Shown here piece by piece: positions 25,253 through 33,658 of a stretch of DNA of 64,000 nucleotides. A program made the translations under genes and the position numbers. The notes under the pieces were generated by a model, which ran no database searches, had not been told where the DNA came from, and worked only from the letters and a program-made list of their open reading frames with translations. This stretch comes from Bacillota bacterium (lineage in GTDB: Bacteria; Bacillota; Clostridia; Christensenellales; SZUA-584). The stretch lies in contig JAEWCC010000049.1 in assembly GCA_023390815.1 (NCBI GenBank), positions 62,001 to 126,000 on the forward strand, given 5' to 3'. Numbering within the stretch: position 1 is the first letter of the stretch; the number at the start of each line of letters is the position of its first letter.

Positions 25253-26429
25253 TATCGTCGATGTGAATATCGTCGCATCCGTTGAATTCCGCGAAGGCGA
25301 CAAGCCTTGACTTCAACGTCTTGCTAAACTCGCTGTCCAGCCACGCAGCTCCCTCATACCAGAAGTTTCGCACCTCCAGTACGCGGGCTTTCTTATCCGC
25401 CACGCATTCAATCCGGCCCACGAAGTTTTCACCGTACAGCACCGGCAGCACGTAATAGCCGTATTTTCGTGCGGAGACGGGCGTGTAGATTTCCCACTTA
25501 TAGTCGAAGTCGAATAGTGTTCGGATCAGATTGCGATCCCATAACATATTATCCAGTGGGGCGATGAATTCCAGGCGGGCCGGATACTCCTGCGAAGATG
25601 TGGCGGTCTCCGCCAGTGCTTCATCCTCCGTTAAAAAAAAGAGTTCATTTGGCACACCTTCCGTTTTGCAAGCAGATATTCTGCCCTCTGCGAGCAGCGA
25701 GGCGAATATGCGCTTGCGCGCTTCGCCGGTAAGGCCGCGGATGCCCAGCCAGGCGTCCGATGGGCCGATGCCCAGCATACCGACCGCGCCGATACGCCGC
25801 AGTATCTGCCATCTCAGAAATTCTTCGTCCGTTTCATTGGGGTCGGGGGCATCCAGCAGCGCGGCGTCGATATGGTCGCCTGTGAGCGCGTAATATTTCA
25901 CGGTTCCCTTTTTGTGATGGACGACGAGATCCCCGCTGAAGTAGAGCGCTTCGAGCGCCGCGCGCGAAAGCCGGGTAGGGCTCCAGCTCCAGTCCACGAT
26001 GCGCGGCAAATCGATATCAGCCGAACAAACGCAGCCCTTTTCACGAATTGTGCGAATGATCAGGTCGGTGGCTTCCCGGATATCTGAACGGCATGCAATT
26101 CCTGTGCGGTAATGCGCGCGTGTCCGCGAAAAATAAGGCCAATTCTCCATCGGCAATATCGCCATGTTCTTGTCAAAGTAATCGATCAGCGCGCGGTCTT
26201 CGTAAAGCAGGTTGTAGAGCATCTTTTTCGTAAAGCCTGCTACGCGCGATTGCAGCACTAGTTCGGCGTTCTTGCCGCATACGTCAATCGGGTCGTATTG
26301 GATGCAGCCCGCCTGACGGATGAAATCGCAGACGCCTGCTTTGCCGCTGAATCGGTGCGCACCCAGCAGACCCTGCTTCAGCAGCAGGAAGCGCCGGGCC
26401 TGCTGCTTTGTGAACGGTAAAGTCTTCAT
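25248..26429 (-). CDS. YcaQ/AlkX-type winged-helix DNA glycosylase
   Basis: 393 residues of the HTH_42 family that includes E. coli YcaQ and Streptomyces AlkZ, glycosylases that unhook interstrand crosslinks and alkylated bases. The catalytic Q-x-D motif is present as Q44-Y-D46 in CIQYDPI, the YcaQ form rather than the Q-x-Q of AlkZ. PTRLSRAALEALYFSGDLVVH is a winged-helix segment, and ARKYGYYVLPVLYGENFVGR is the conserved C-terminal block. It is monocistronic; no biosynthetic cluster for a genotoxin is seen nearby. Confidence 0.88.
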   Translation of the reverse strand: MKTLPFTKQQARRFLLLKQGLLGAHRFSGKAGVCDFIRQAGCIQYDPIDVCGKNAELVLQSRVAGFTKKMLYNLLYEDRALIDYFDKNMAILPMENWPYFSRTRAHYRTGIACRSDIREATDLIIRTIREKGCVCSADIDLPRIVDWSWSPTRLSRAALEALYFSGDLVVHHKKGTVKYYALTGDHIDAALLDAPDPNETDEEFLRWQILRRIGAVGMLGIGPSDAWLGIRGLTGEARKRIFASLLAEGRISACKTEGVPNELFFLTEDEALAETATSSQEYPARLEFIAPLDNMLWDRNLIRTLFDFDYKWEIYTPVSARKYGYYVLPVLYGENFVGRIECVADKKARVLEVRNFWYEGAAWLDSEFSKTLKSRLVAFAEFNGCDDIHIDDM

Positions 26430-26451
26430 AATCCCTCGATTACATTGGTTG

Positions 26452-26496
26452 AAAAAGGCCGCAGGAACGATGACGCATTCCCTGCGGCCTTTCTTT
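26452..26496. terminator. Terminator downstream of dnaB
   Basis: AAAGGCCGCAGG (26454-26465) and CCTGCGGCCTTT (26481-26492) with a 15-base loop. T-rich on the minus strand (the dnaB direction). Confidence 0.8.
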
Positions 26497-26507
26497 GGCT
26501 TATCAAA

Positions 26508-27866
26508 TTACATCGCATCCGCGTCGGTCTGGTTCGCCAGCTCGCGGAACTGCGTTTCGCTGCCTTTCCAGCCGAGGTTGACGGTGCCGGTTGGCCCGCT
26601 GCGCTGCTTCGCGATGATGATCTGCGATACGGCGTCCGCATCCGGGTTGTAGTAGTTTTCCCGGTGAATGAACAATACGACGTCCGCGTCCTGCTCGATA
26701 CTGCCCGATTCGCGAAGGTCGGAGAGCAGCGGCTTTTTGTCGTCGCGCTTTTCGTTGGCACGCGAAAGCTGCGAGAGCAGCACCACGGGCAGGTTGATCT
26801 CCTTCGCCATGATCTTCAGGCTGCGCGTCATGCTGGAGATCTCCTGTTGGCGATTCTCGCGCCTCTCTTTGCCCGTCATGAGCTGAAGGTAGTCGATCAC
26901 GACGAGGCCGAGCCCTTTTTCCTGTTTCAGACGGCGCGCCTTCGCGAGCATTTCCATCGCCGTGACGGTAGGCGAATCGTCAATATAGACCGGAGACTTG
27001 GCCAGCACGTCGACCGCGTCGGCAAGGTTATCGAGATCGTTGTTGGAGAGATCGCCCGTACGGATCTTCTGGCTGTCCACGTGCGCTTCGCTGCACAGCA
27101 TGCGCAGTGCCAGCTGATCGCGCGACATTTCCAGAGAAAACAAAGCCACGGGTACCTTGTCTTTTACAGCGACGTGCTGCGCGATGTTGAGCGCAAAGCT
27201 CGTCTTGCCCATGCCGGGGCGCCCCGCAATGACGATGAGCTGTCCGCCCTGAAAACCGGAGAGCATGGAATCGAGGTGAGAAAATCCTGTCGGGATGCCC
27301 AGCATGCCGCGGTCGTTCTTCATTGCCTCGCCGATCAGCTGATAACCGGTCAGCAGCGCTTTTTTGATGTGCTCCAGCGAATCTCGGCTGCGCTTCATGG
27401 CGATCTGATAGATCAGGTCGCCCGCGTGGTTTACGATCTCCTCGACCGGGGCTTCGGAAGCGGCTGCGTCCCGAATGATCTGGTTTCCGGCGGCAATGAC
27501 GGCGCGCTGCGTCGATTTCTCTTCGACGATATTGATGTAATAGCCGATATTGGAAGCACTCGGTACACAGGAAGCGAGATCCGCGATGTAGATCGTGTCA
27601 TCCGCGTCGTTAAGCTGACCCATACGTTCCAGCCGGTCCACGACGGTGATGGTGTCCACCGGCACACCCGTTTCGGCAAGCTCGCCCATCGCGGCGAATA
27701 TCATGCGGTTGCGCTTGGAGTAGAAGTCTTCCGGGATCAGGCGCTCGAGCGCAATGAATACGGCCTTGGGGTCAAGAAACATGCTGCCGAGCACACTGCG
27801 CTCCGCCTCGATGTTGTTGGGCGGTATGTAGCCTTGAGGTCTCTCCCTTTCGGCAGCGCTCATCAA
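26508..27866 (-). CDS. dnaB: Replicative DNA helicase
   Basis: 452 residues. The N-terminal domain begins PPNNIEAERSVLGSMFLD, the linker follows, and the RecA-like core carries Walker A AGRPGMGKTSFALN, ALFSLEMSRDQLALRM and Walker B GLVVIDYLQLM. This is the ring helicase that unwinds the fork and binds primase. It is the last gene of the mazG-like/yybS/gdpP/rplI/dnaB run; its start codon abuts the rplI stop. Confidence 0.97.
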   Translation of the reverse strand: MMSAAERERPQGYIPPNNIEAERSVLGSMFLDPKAVFIALERLIPEDFYSKRNRMIFAAMGELAETGVPVDTITVVDRLERMGQLNDADDTIYIADLASCVPSASNIGYYINIVEEKSTQRAVIAAGNQIIRDAAASEAPVEEIVNHAGDLIYQIAMKRSRDSLEHIKKALLTGYQLIGEAMKNDRGMLGIPTGFSHLDSMLSGFQGGQLIVIAGRPGMGKTSFALNIAQHVAVKDKVPVALFSLEMSRDQLALRMLCSEAHVDSQKIRTGDLSNNDLDNLADAVDVLAKSPVYIDDSPTVTAMEMLAKARRLKQEKGLGLVVIDYLQLMTGKERRENRQQEISSMTRSLKIMAKEINLPVVLLSQLSRANEKRDDKKPLLSDLRESGSIEQDADVVLFIHRENYYNPDADAVSQIIIAKQRSGPTGTVNLGWKGSETQFRELANQTDADAM

Positions 27867-28319
27867 TTATTCCTCCGCGGCTTCAACGACGGCGGTAATG
27901 TCCGCAGAAATGCCCGCATGCAATTTGATCTGCAGCGTGAATTCGCCGAGCTCCTTTAAATTATCTTCCATGACGATCTTCTTCTTTTCAATTTCAATGC
28001 CATGCTGTGTTAATATCGCCTCGGAAATTTCTTTCGAGGTAATGGAACCGAACAGCCTTCCGTTTCCGCCTGATTTGGCTTTGACGACCACGCGCAGGCC
28101 GGAGAGCCTCTTCGCGGCTTCCTGAGCCGAGAGCCGTTCCAGCATGCGGCGCTTTTCGATCGCTTTCTGCTGCTGCTTGGCGATTTCCAGATTCTCAGTC
28201 GTCGCTTCCTTTGCAAGCTTCTGCGGGAACAGGAAATTGCGCGCATAGCCGTCGCTTACGTTCACGATGTCCCCCGCGAAGCCCCGCCCCTTTACATCCG
28301 CTGATAAAATCACTTTCAT
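27867..28319 (-). CDS. rplI: 50S ribosomal protein L9
   Basis: 150 residues, full length for bL9. The N-terminal domain MKVILSADVKGRGFAGDIV, the signature DGYARNFLFPQKLA, the long central helix and the C-terminal domain (LKELGEFTLQIKLHAGISA) are all present. It lies 1 base after gdpP and directly before dnaB, the usual Firmicute order. Confidence 0.97.
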   Translation of the reverse strand: MKVILSADVKGRGFAGDIVNVSDGYARNFLFPQKLAKEATTENLEIAKQQQKAIEKRRMLERLSAQEAAKRLSGLRVVVKAKSGGNGRLFGSITSKEISEAILTQHGIEIEKKKIVMEDNLKELGEFTLQIKLHAGISADITAVVEAAEE

Positions 28320-28320
28320 G

Positions 28321-30258
28321 TTAATTATCCTCTCTTATCTCTTTTTTAATGGTTTTTTTGAGCAGCGCGTACGCCGATTTCAAATCCGTGTCTTTGAGCT
28401 TGACCGCTGCGATGGTGGCATGCCCGCCGCCGCCTAAAGACTCGAGCAGCAGCTGTACGTTGACTTCACCGAGCGATCGTCCGCTGATGATGACGCTGTC
28501 GCCCTCGCGGCACACCACGAACGAGGCAGAAATGCCGCGTATGGTGAGCAACGCGTCGGCGGCCTGGGCCGCGATCAGCGGTGCGCTGTCCGTGCCCTCC
28601 GGGCACGCCGCAAGCGCGATACCGCCTTCGAGCACTTCGGCGCTTTTAACGACGTCTGACTTTGCGGAATAAGTTTTCATGTCGTCCTGCACGAGCTGGC
28701 GTATGCCGGTTGTATCCGCACCGAGGCGCCGTAGGTATGAAGCCGCTTCGAATGTGCGCACGCCCGTATTGAACGAGAAGCCTTTGGTATCGATTGTAAT
28801 GCCGCAGAGCAGCGCGTCAAGGTCGATGGGCAGCGGTCTTACGTCTTCGCCAAAGTACTGGAGAATTTCGGTGACGAGTTCGCATACCGACGAGGCATAA
28901 GGCTCGTGGTAATACAGCGCGGTGTTCTCCACGTTGGTGGTGCCGCGCAGGTGATGATCAATCACAACCACCGTATCCGTAAGCTCAATCAGATTCGGCG
29001 CTACGGTGAAGTTTGCAAGCTGCGTATCCACGATGATCAGCATGCTGGAGGCGCCCATGCGCATGCCCGCTTCCGCGCCCGACATGATAGCGCCGCCGTA
29101 TATGTCCACCGCACCGACCCGTGCGAGCAATGGCTGTATGGAGGGATTCGGGTGATCGACCACCATATAGGCCTTTTTGCCGATGTGGCGCGCGCATGCG
29201 CAAAGGCCTAATGATGCGCCCATGCAGTCGAGGTCAGGCACTTCGTGCCCCATGATGAAAACGTCACTGCATTGCTCCATAAGGTTGCGCAGCGCATGGC
29301 TCATCATGCGCGATTTCACCTTGCTGCGGCGATAGACCGTCTTGGTCGCGCCGCCGAAAAACACGTATTGGTCACCCTGCTTGATCACCGCCTGGTCGCC
29401 GCCGCGGCCGAGCGCCAACTCCAGCGCTTTTCCGGCAAATTCGGCGGATTGTTCGGGCGTTTCGCCCACGCCCACCGCGACCGACAGCGTCGGCGAGAGC
29501 GGTCCCTTGATTTGGCGCACATCGTCCAGAATACGGAACTTACTGGACCGCAGTGTGGAAAGAAACCGCCGTTCAAACACACAGGTATAACGCCCGCGGT
29601 TGGTGCGCACGAACAGTGCGGATACGCTTTTAGCCATGGCGGCGATGCGCCGCTCCACCGAGGCAACGATCTCGGAGAGTTCGGACTGCGTCATATCCGC
29701 CGAAAGCTCGTCGTAGTTGTCAATTTGCAGGCTGCACACCACCGGCAGGAAGCTTTGGTAAAGCCGTTTGGCCTCGACGGTGTTCTCCACGTCGATGAGC
29801 CGATACAGCAGCATATCCCCGCCGCGGTAAGGAACGGTAAAAAGCTCTTTTTTGTAGGCATGGCCGCGTATCAGTATCTTCTTGTCCTTGTCGGGCACAT
29901 TAATTCCCGGTATCATGCGCGCGATGTTGCGCATGGCCCCAAAGCCCGTCAGGCTGCGGAATGCGAGGTTGCACCATTTAATAGCACCCGACGGTGTGGT
30001 GAGCGCGACCGGAATCGCCATGGTGTTGAGGTATGTAGCCATGGCTTCCTCGTTTTCGAGGGTTTTCATCACGAGGCGCTGCCATTTTACTTTTTGAAGA
30101 ATCCCGAATGTCAGATACAGCGCGCCGAGTGTAATACTGATCAGCGTAACGATGACACCCGCGAGGATGCTGAACCAAAACGCCGTACCGACGGCAAGGA
30201 TCAGGGCACAGCAAAAATAGATGAAGTCCGTAGTAAATATGCGAATTTTTCGGCTCAA
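28321..30258 (-). CDS. gdpP: Cyclic-di-AMP phosphodiesterase (GdpP type)
   Basis: 645 residues: two N-terminal transmembrane helices, a PAS-like domain (residues about 85-150), a degenerate GGDEF domain, then DHH/DHHA1. Catalytic metal motifs are MGHEVPDLDCMGA, IIVDTQ and VVIDHH, and the DHHA1 ending has GGGGHATIAA. GdpP hydrolyses c-di-AMP to pApA, controlling wall and osmotic homeostasis. The start overlaps the yybS stop by 4 bases. Length is near the 650-660 residues usual for the family. Confidence 0.95.
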   Translation of the reverse strand: MSRKIRIFTTDFIYFCCALILAVGTAFWFSILAGVIVTLISITLGALYLTFGILQKVKWQRLVMKTLENEEAMATYLNTMAIPVALTTPSGAIKWCNLAFRSLTGFGAMRNIARMIPGINVPDKDKKILIRGHAYKKELFTVPYRGGDMLLYRLIDVENTVEAKRLYQSFLPVVCSLQIDNYDELSADMTQSELSEIVASVERRIAAMAKSVSALFVRTNRGRYTCVFERRFLSTLRSSKFRILDDVRQIKGPLSPTLSVAVGVGETPEQSAEFAGKALELALGRGGDQAVIKQGDQYVFFGGATKTVYRRSKVKSRMMSHALRNLMEQCSDVFIMGHEVPDLDCMGASLGLCACARHIGKKAYMVVDHPNPSIQPLLARVGAVDIYGGAIMSGAEAGMRMGASSMLIIVDTQLANFTVAPNLIELTDTVVVIDHHLRGTTNVENTALYYHEPYASSVCELVTEILQYFGEDVRPLPIDLDALLCGITIDTKGFSFNTGVRTFEAASYLRRLGADTTGIRQLVQDDMKTYSAKSDVVKSAEVLEGGIALAACPEGTDSAPLIAAQAADALLTIRGISASFVVCREGDSVIISGRSLGEVNVQLLLESLGGGGHATIAAVKLKDTDLKSAYALLKKTIKKEIREDN

Positions 30259-31256
30259 AAGTCCGCACCCCCCTTCTCCTGGTCACGGCTGCGGAACCGG
30301 ACGACATTTTCAAAAATGCCCGCCCACATCAGATAACTGCCAAAGATCAGCACTGTTCCGATATGCATCGCGACCCGAGTACTCTTGCGCAGGCCCCGTT
30401 CCTTGTAAAAGTAATCAAGGAAGCTTAGTGCCTGTATCGTGAATACGAAAGAATATACGCTGCTTATCGTCGGTTCCAGCATGCCGAAAGCCGACAATCC
30501 CAGCCTGTCCAGCATGATCGCAGCCAGGTACGATACGATGAACGCGACCCAAAAATACTTCGGCAATGCGTACTCGCTGAATACGGGTACCAATTTGACC
30601 GGTATGCCGCGCCTTGCTGCATAGCGCCGCGGGATGAGATAGCAGAGCAATCCCCAAAGCAGCGAATAGATCAGCATCATGATGACGAACGAATAGTTGA
30701 TCAGTTCGCGCAGCGTTGCCAGCATGGTATCGATGGCTTCCATACGCGGGGTTGCCAGTACCGCTTCCTGCGTGATCGCACCCAAAAGAACGTCCGGTCC
30801 GCGCATCGTCTGATAAACAAAATGGATCTCGCTGTCGCCCAAAAGCGAGAAAAGGCCGCTGATACGCTGCACTGCGTAATCCGTGGGCGATAGGCCCTTT
30901 ATCAGCTGCAGCAGGCCCACGCACAGCACAACGCCCGTCAGTGCAGCGATCGATGAAGCGATCACGCTGTCGCGAAAACGCCATCTTCGCCGGATGGCAA
31001 TGGCCGCTGTGATCGAAACCGGCGCGAAACCAGCCAAAAAAGCGGCTGCAGTTGCGGGGCTGAAAACTGCGGCTGCGCCCAAGACCGCAAACCCAAGAAC
31101 ACCGCCTGCGGTGCCGAAGCGCACGATCATATAAATAATGACAAGCGGTATGACTAGCGCCGATACGCTGACATACGCCGAAAGGGCGGCCAGCGCGGCT
31201 GCGATGAGCAGCCACCCCAGCAGCCCGCTAAAATCTTTTGCGTTTATCCTGTCCAA
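30255..31256 (-). CDS. DUF2232 (YybS-like) integral membrane protein
   Basis: 333 residues with eight or nine hydrophobic helices and no obvious catalytic motif. Its position directly before gdpP, overlapping it by 4 bases, is that of YybS/DUF2232 in many Firmicutes. A transporter-like or scaffold role is suspected for the family but not established. It overlaps the upstream MazG-like gene by 29 bases in another frame. Confidence 0.82.
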   Translation of the reverse strand: MDRINAKDFSGLLGWLLIAAALAALSAYVSVSALVIPLVIIYMIVRFGTAGGVLGFAVLGAAAVFSPATAAAFLAGFAPVSITAAIAIRRRWRFRDSVIASSIAALTGVVLCVGLLQLIKGLSPTDYAVQRISGLFSLLGDSEIHFVYQTMRGPDVLLGAITQEAVLATPRMEAIDTMLATLRELINYSFVIMMLIYSLLWGLLCYLIPRRYAARRGIPVKLVPVFSEYALPKYFWVAFIVSYLAAIMLDRLGLSAFGMLEPTISSVYSFVFTIQALSFLDYFYKERGLRKSTRVAMHIGTVLIFGSYLMWAGIFENVVRFRSRDQEKGGADF

Positions 31257-31572
31257 TACCCCTTATATTCCCGCTTTCAAAATGCTTTCTTAACGAGGAT
31301 AAATCCCCGTAATCTGTCTCCAGCGTATGGCCTTCCCGTATGCCGTCACCGATCTTGCCGATGATGTCCTCATCGATTTCGGCGAACGATATGCCGCATC
31401 GGCGGGCCAGCATGTAAGCGAGCAGCACAGTGCCCGCAAGCGCGTCCAGAAGTTCTCCCCGGCCGTTGGGGGTAAGCCCCGCACGCAGCACATCGGCAGC
31501 TTCTCCGATTAGCTCGGATTTCAGTACCTCAATCATCTTCGCGTTGGAGGCAACGCTGAGCGTTTGATGCAT
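31228..31572 (-). CDS. MazG-like family protein
   Basis: 114 residues. The helical core LKSELIGEAADVLRAGLTPNGRGELLDALAGTVLLAYMLARR is typical of the short MazG-like proteins that precede yybS/gdpP in clostridia. The E-x-x-E/D-x-x-D metal motif of active MazG is only partly visible (ELIGEAAD, ELLDA), so NTP pyrophosphatase activity is doubtful. GAGGTGG lies 6 bases before the ATG. It is the first gene of the operon that ends with dnaB; the C-terminal tail overlaps the next gene. Confidence 0.72.
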   Translation of the reverse strand: MHQTLSVASNAKMIEVLKSELIGEAADVLRAGLTPNGRGELLDALAGTVLLAYMLARRCGISFAEIDEDIIGKIGDGIREGHTLETDYGDLSSLRKHFESGNIRGIGQDKRKRF

Positions 31573-31620
31573 ATTTCCACCTCAATTTTTAGTATGCACC
31601 CAATCCCCCCAAGTGTCTCT

Positions 31621-31649
31621 ATTCTATCTGTAATATTGGCAATAGTCAA
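31621..31649 (-). promoter_or_regulatory. Promoter of the mazG-like/yybS/gdpP/rplI/dnaB operon
   Basis: On the minus strand TTGACT (31649-31644), 17 bases, TAGAAT (31626-31621), about 50 bases before the first start codon. Confidence 0.6.
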
Positions 31650-31684
31650 TGATTGCCGCCGTAAGGCTCTCGCGATCCTAACCA

Positions 31685-32558
31685 AGTACTCCGCCGCGGG
31701 AACGGCAACCAGCGTCAGTTTGTATACGGCCCCGCGAATGCCCAACTATGTGCTATTACAACGGTGTCCACTCTTTCCTCTAACTAAGTGCTCCGCCGCG
31801 GGAACGGTAGCCTGCGCCCGTTTGTATACGGCCCCGCGAATGCCCAACTATGTGCTTTTACAACGGTGTCCACTCTTTCCTCTAACTAAATGCTCCGCCG
31901 CGCAGGCCTGCTGCCAGCATAGTTCTTATATCGCGGGAGCCGACAGCCAGCGTCAGTCAATATCTCGCGGGACCAAGAGCCAGCGTCAGTTCAAAGTACC
32001 TTCCTCGCGAAAGCCGCAGCCATGCATTTGCCGTAACGATATCCACTCCACTTTCCAGCCAAATGCACCGCGGCCTCGCGAGAGCCGTAACAGTTCACAA
32101 GTCGTAACGGTATCCACTCATCTCTCCCGCCAACATCACCGCCGCGGGAGCCAGCAGCCTGCGTTAGTTTGTATACGGCCTCGCGAATGCCGTAGCTGTG
32201 AGCATGCCGCAGCGGTATCCACCCTTCTATACGGCAAAGTGCTCCGCCGCGGGGGTCGGCAGCCGGCGTCAGTTCTTATACGGCCTCGTGAATACCGCAG
32301 CTATGTACTTGTCGTAACGGTATTCACCCCTCTTTTCAGCCAAGTACTCCGCCGCGGGAGCTAAGAGCCAGCGTCACTTCAAAAACAGCTTCGTGAATAC
32401 CGTTAATGTGAGTATTCCATAACGGTATCCACTCTCCTATCCAACCAATATCACCGCCGCGGGAGCCAGCAGCCTGCGCCAGTTTGTATACGGCCTCGCG
32501 AATACCCAGCCATGTACTTTTACAACGGCGTCCACTCTTCTCCCACACTAAGTACTCC
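31685..32558. repeat. ~105-bp tandem repeat array 2
   Basis: About eight units. The CCGCCGCGGG anchor occurs at 31691, 31793, 32139, 32244, 32349 and 32454, with a variant (CCGCCGCGCA) at 31895; spacing is 102 then 105 bases. Between 31895 and 32139 units are shortened or rearranged, with extra TATCGCGGGA-type sub-repeats. A unit reads: CCGCCGCGGGAGCCAGCAGC, CAGCGTCAGTTTGTATACGG, CCTCGCGAATGCCGTAGC, TAACGGTATCCACTCTTC. It is the same family and orientation as array 1. No open frame here shows ribosome sites or protein-like composition, so it is taken as non-coding. Confidence 0.9.
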
Positions 32559-32561
32559 TCG

Positions 32562-32592
32562 AAAAAAAAGCCGCACGCGGAAGCATGCGGCT
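32562..32592 (-). terminator. Terminator of spo0A
   Basis: AGCCGCA (32569-32575) pairs with TGCGGCT (32586-32592); in the minus direction it is followed by eight T residues. It marks the boundary between spo0A and repeat array 2. Confidence 0.82.
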
Positions 32593-32606
32593 CTGCGGCA
32601 CGCTTT

Positions 32607-33377
32607 TTAAGCGCTGCGGTCCATAATAAGCTTGTCCGCCATCAGCGCAATGAATTCGCCGTTGGTCGGCTTGTCGTTGTTGGTATAGATATTATAGCCC
32701 AGGAAGGCGTTGATGTTTTCAATCTTTCCGCGGGACCAGGCGACCTCAATTGCGTGACGGATTGCGCGCTCCACCTTGCTCGGGCTGGTTTCAAACGGCA
32801 CGGCGATGCCGGGGTAGAGTTTTTTTGTAATAGAATTGATGAGATCGGGTTCTTTGACCACCATCTTGATGGCTTCGCGCAGGAAATGGTAGCCTTTGAT
32901 ATGCGCCGGTATGCCAATGGACAGAAACACCGCCGTTATCTTCTCGTCGAGTGTACGCGAACGTACGGGTGCGGGCGCTTTACGCGTCTGGATCACGCGC
33001 TGTCCAAACATGTCTTGAAGGCGTTTATAAAGGATGTCTTTGTTGAACGGCTTGATCATGTAGTACTTTGCGCCGAGGTCGCATGCGAGCTTCACCATCT
33101 TTTCGTTGCCCACAGCCGAAACTACGATGGTAGCCGGCATCGTCTCGAACTCCGATGTATTTAGCCGTTCAAGCAGAGATAGTCCATCTGCTTCCGGCAT
33201 GATCATATCCACGATCAATGCGTCGGGGTTCACTTCCTTGATCATGCCCGCCGCTTCGAGCGGGTTGCTGCAGGACCCCACTACCTCTACGTCATTTTTC
33301 GTGCTGAAGAATTTTGACAGCATCTCGTTTAATTGTAGATTGTCCTCGATAATTAGTAAGCGAATTTTTTTGTCCAT
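32607..33377 (-). CDS. spo0A: Stage 0 sporulation master regulator Spo0A
   Basis: 256 residues. The receiver domain has E11, D12 and phosphoacceptor D57 (ALIVDMIMPEADG) with Lys near 107. A linker follows, then the Spo0A-specific DNA-binding domain with SPSKVERAIRHAIEVAWSRG and KPTNGEFIALMADKL. Phospho-Spo0A binds TGTCGAA boxes and commits cells to sporulation. The gene is monocistronic. Its upstream region carries a sigma-A-type promoter, a candidate 0A box and a perfect palindrome. Presence of spo0A shows the lineage; whether this strain forms spores is not shown. Confidence 0.97.
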   Translation of the reverse strand: MDKKIRLLIIEDNLQLNEMLSKFFSTKNDVEVVGSCSNPLEAAGMIKEVNPDALIVDMIMPEADGLSLLERLNTSEFETMPATIVVSAVGNEKMVKLACDLGAKYYMIKPFNKDILYKRLQDMFGQRVIQTRKAPAPVRSRTLDEKITAVFLSIGIPAHIKGYHFLREAIKMVVKEPDLINSITKKLYPGIAVPFETSPSKVERAIRHAIEVAWSRGKIENINAFLGYNIYTNNDKPTNGEFIALMADKLIMDRSA

Positions 33378-33444
33378 TGCCCAGGCTCCTTTCGTTTTTT
33401 AATTCAAAATCACGCCCAGACCCCTGCCGAAAGATGACGAATGG

Positions 33445-33509
33445 TGTCGAAACATACCAAGATAACAAATATTTGTTATTATCTTAGCATGTGCGCGGAA
33501 TTTTGACAA
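33445..33509 (-). promoter_or_regulatory. spo0A promoter, 0A box and start-site palindrome
   Basis: Minus strand: TTGTCA (33509-33504), 17 bases, TAAGAT (33486-33481). The expected start site lies inside an 18-base perfect palindrome ATAACAAATATTTGTTAT (33462-33479). A TGTCGAA 0A-box core lies on the plus strand at 33445-33451. The leader is about 95 bases. No sigma-H promoter was recognised. Confidence 0.55.
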
Positions 33510-33618
33510 TGGCATTTTGCGATAAAGCAACGCTAAAAGTGAAAAAAATATCATTGCTTAGGAAATGGCAAAATATCTAAAAAATCGACCCGAGTCGACT
33601 GTTTTGACAGGAAAATGC

Positions 33619-33646
33619 GCAGCCTGCGGAAGCGTCCGCAGGCTGC
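33619..33646 (-). terminator. Hairpin after the Myb-like gene
   Basis: GCAGCCTGCGGA (33619-33630), AGCG loop, TCCGCAGGCTGC (33635-33646). The stem is perfect but the T tract in the gene direction is weak. Confidence 0.6.
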
Positions 33647-33658
33647 ATACGCTTGAAT

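Noticed and set aside
26445..27959. 504-codon open frame on the plus strand
   Set aside because: Antisense shadow of dnaB and rplI; His/Arg-rich product with no family likeness.
29245..30336. 363-codon open frame on the plus strand
   Set aside because: Antisense to gdpP; no ribosome site, shadow composition.
31564..32364. A long open frame running through repeat array 2 on the plus strand
   Set aside because: It is open only because the repeat length is a multiple of three; the product is a low-complexity Arg/Ser/Pro repeat, there is no supporting ribosome site, and units in other frames are equally open.
31685..32558. CRISPR array
   Set aside because: The repeating unit is ~105 bases long and homologous throughout, with no short constant repeats alternating with unique spacers, and no cas genes occur in the window.
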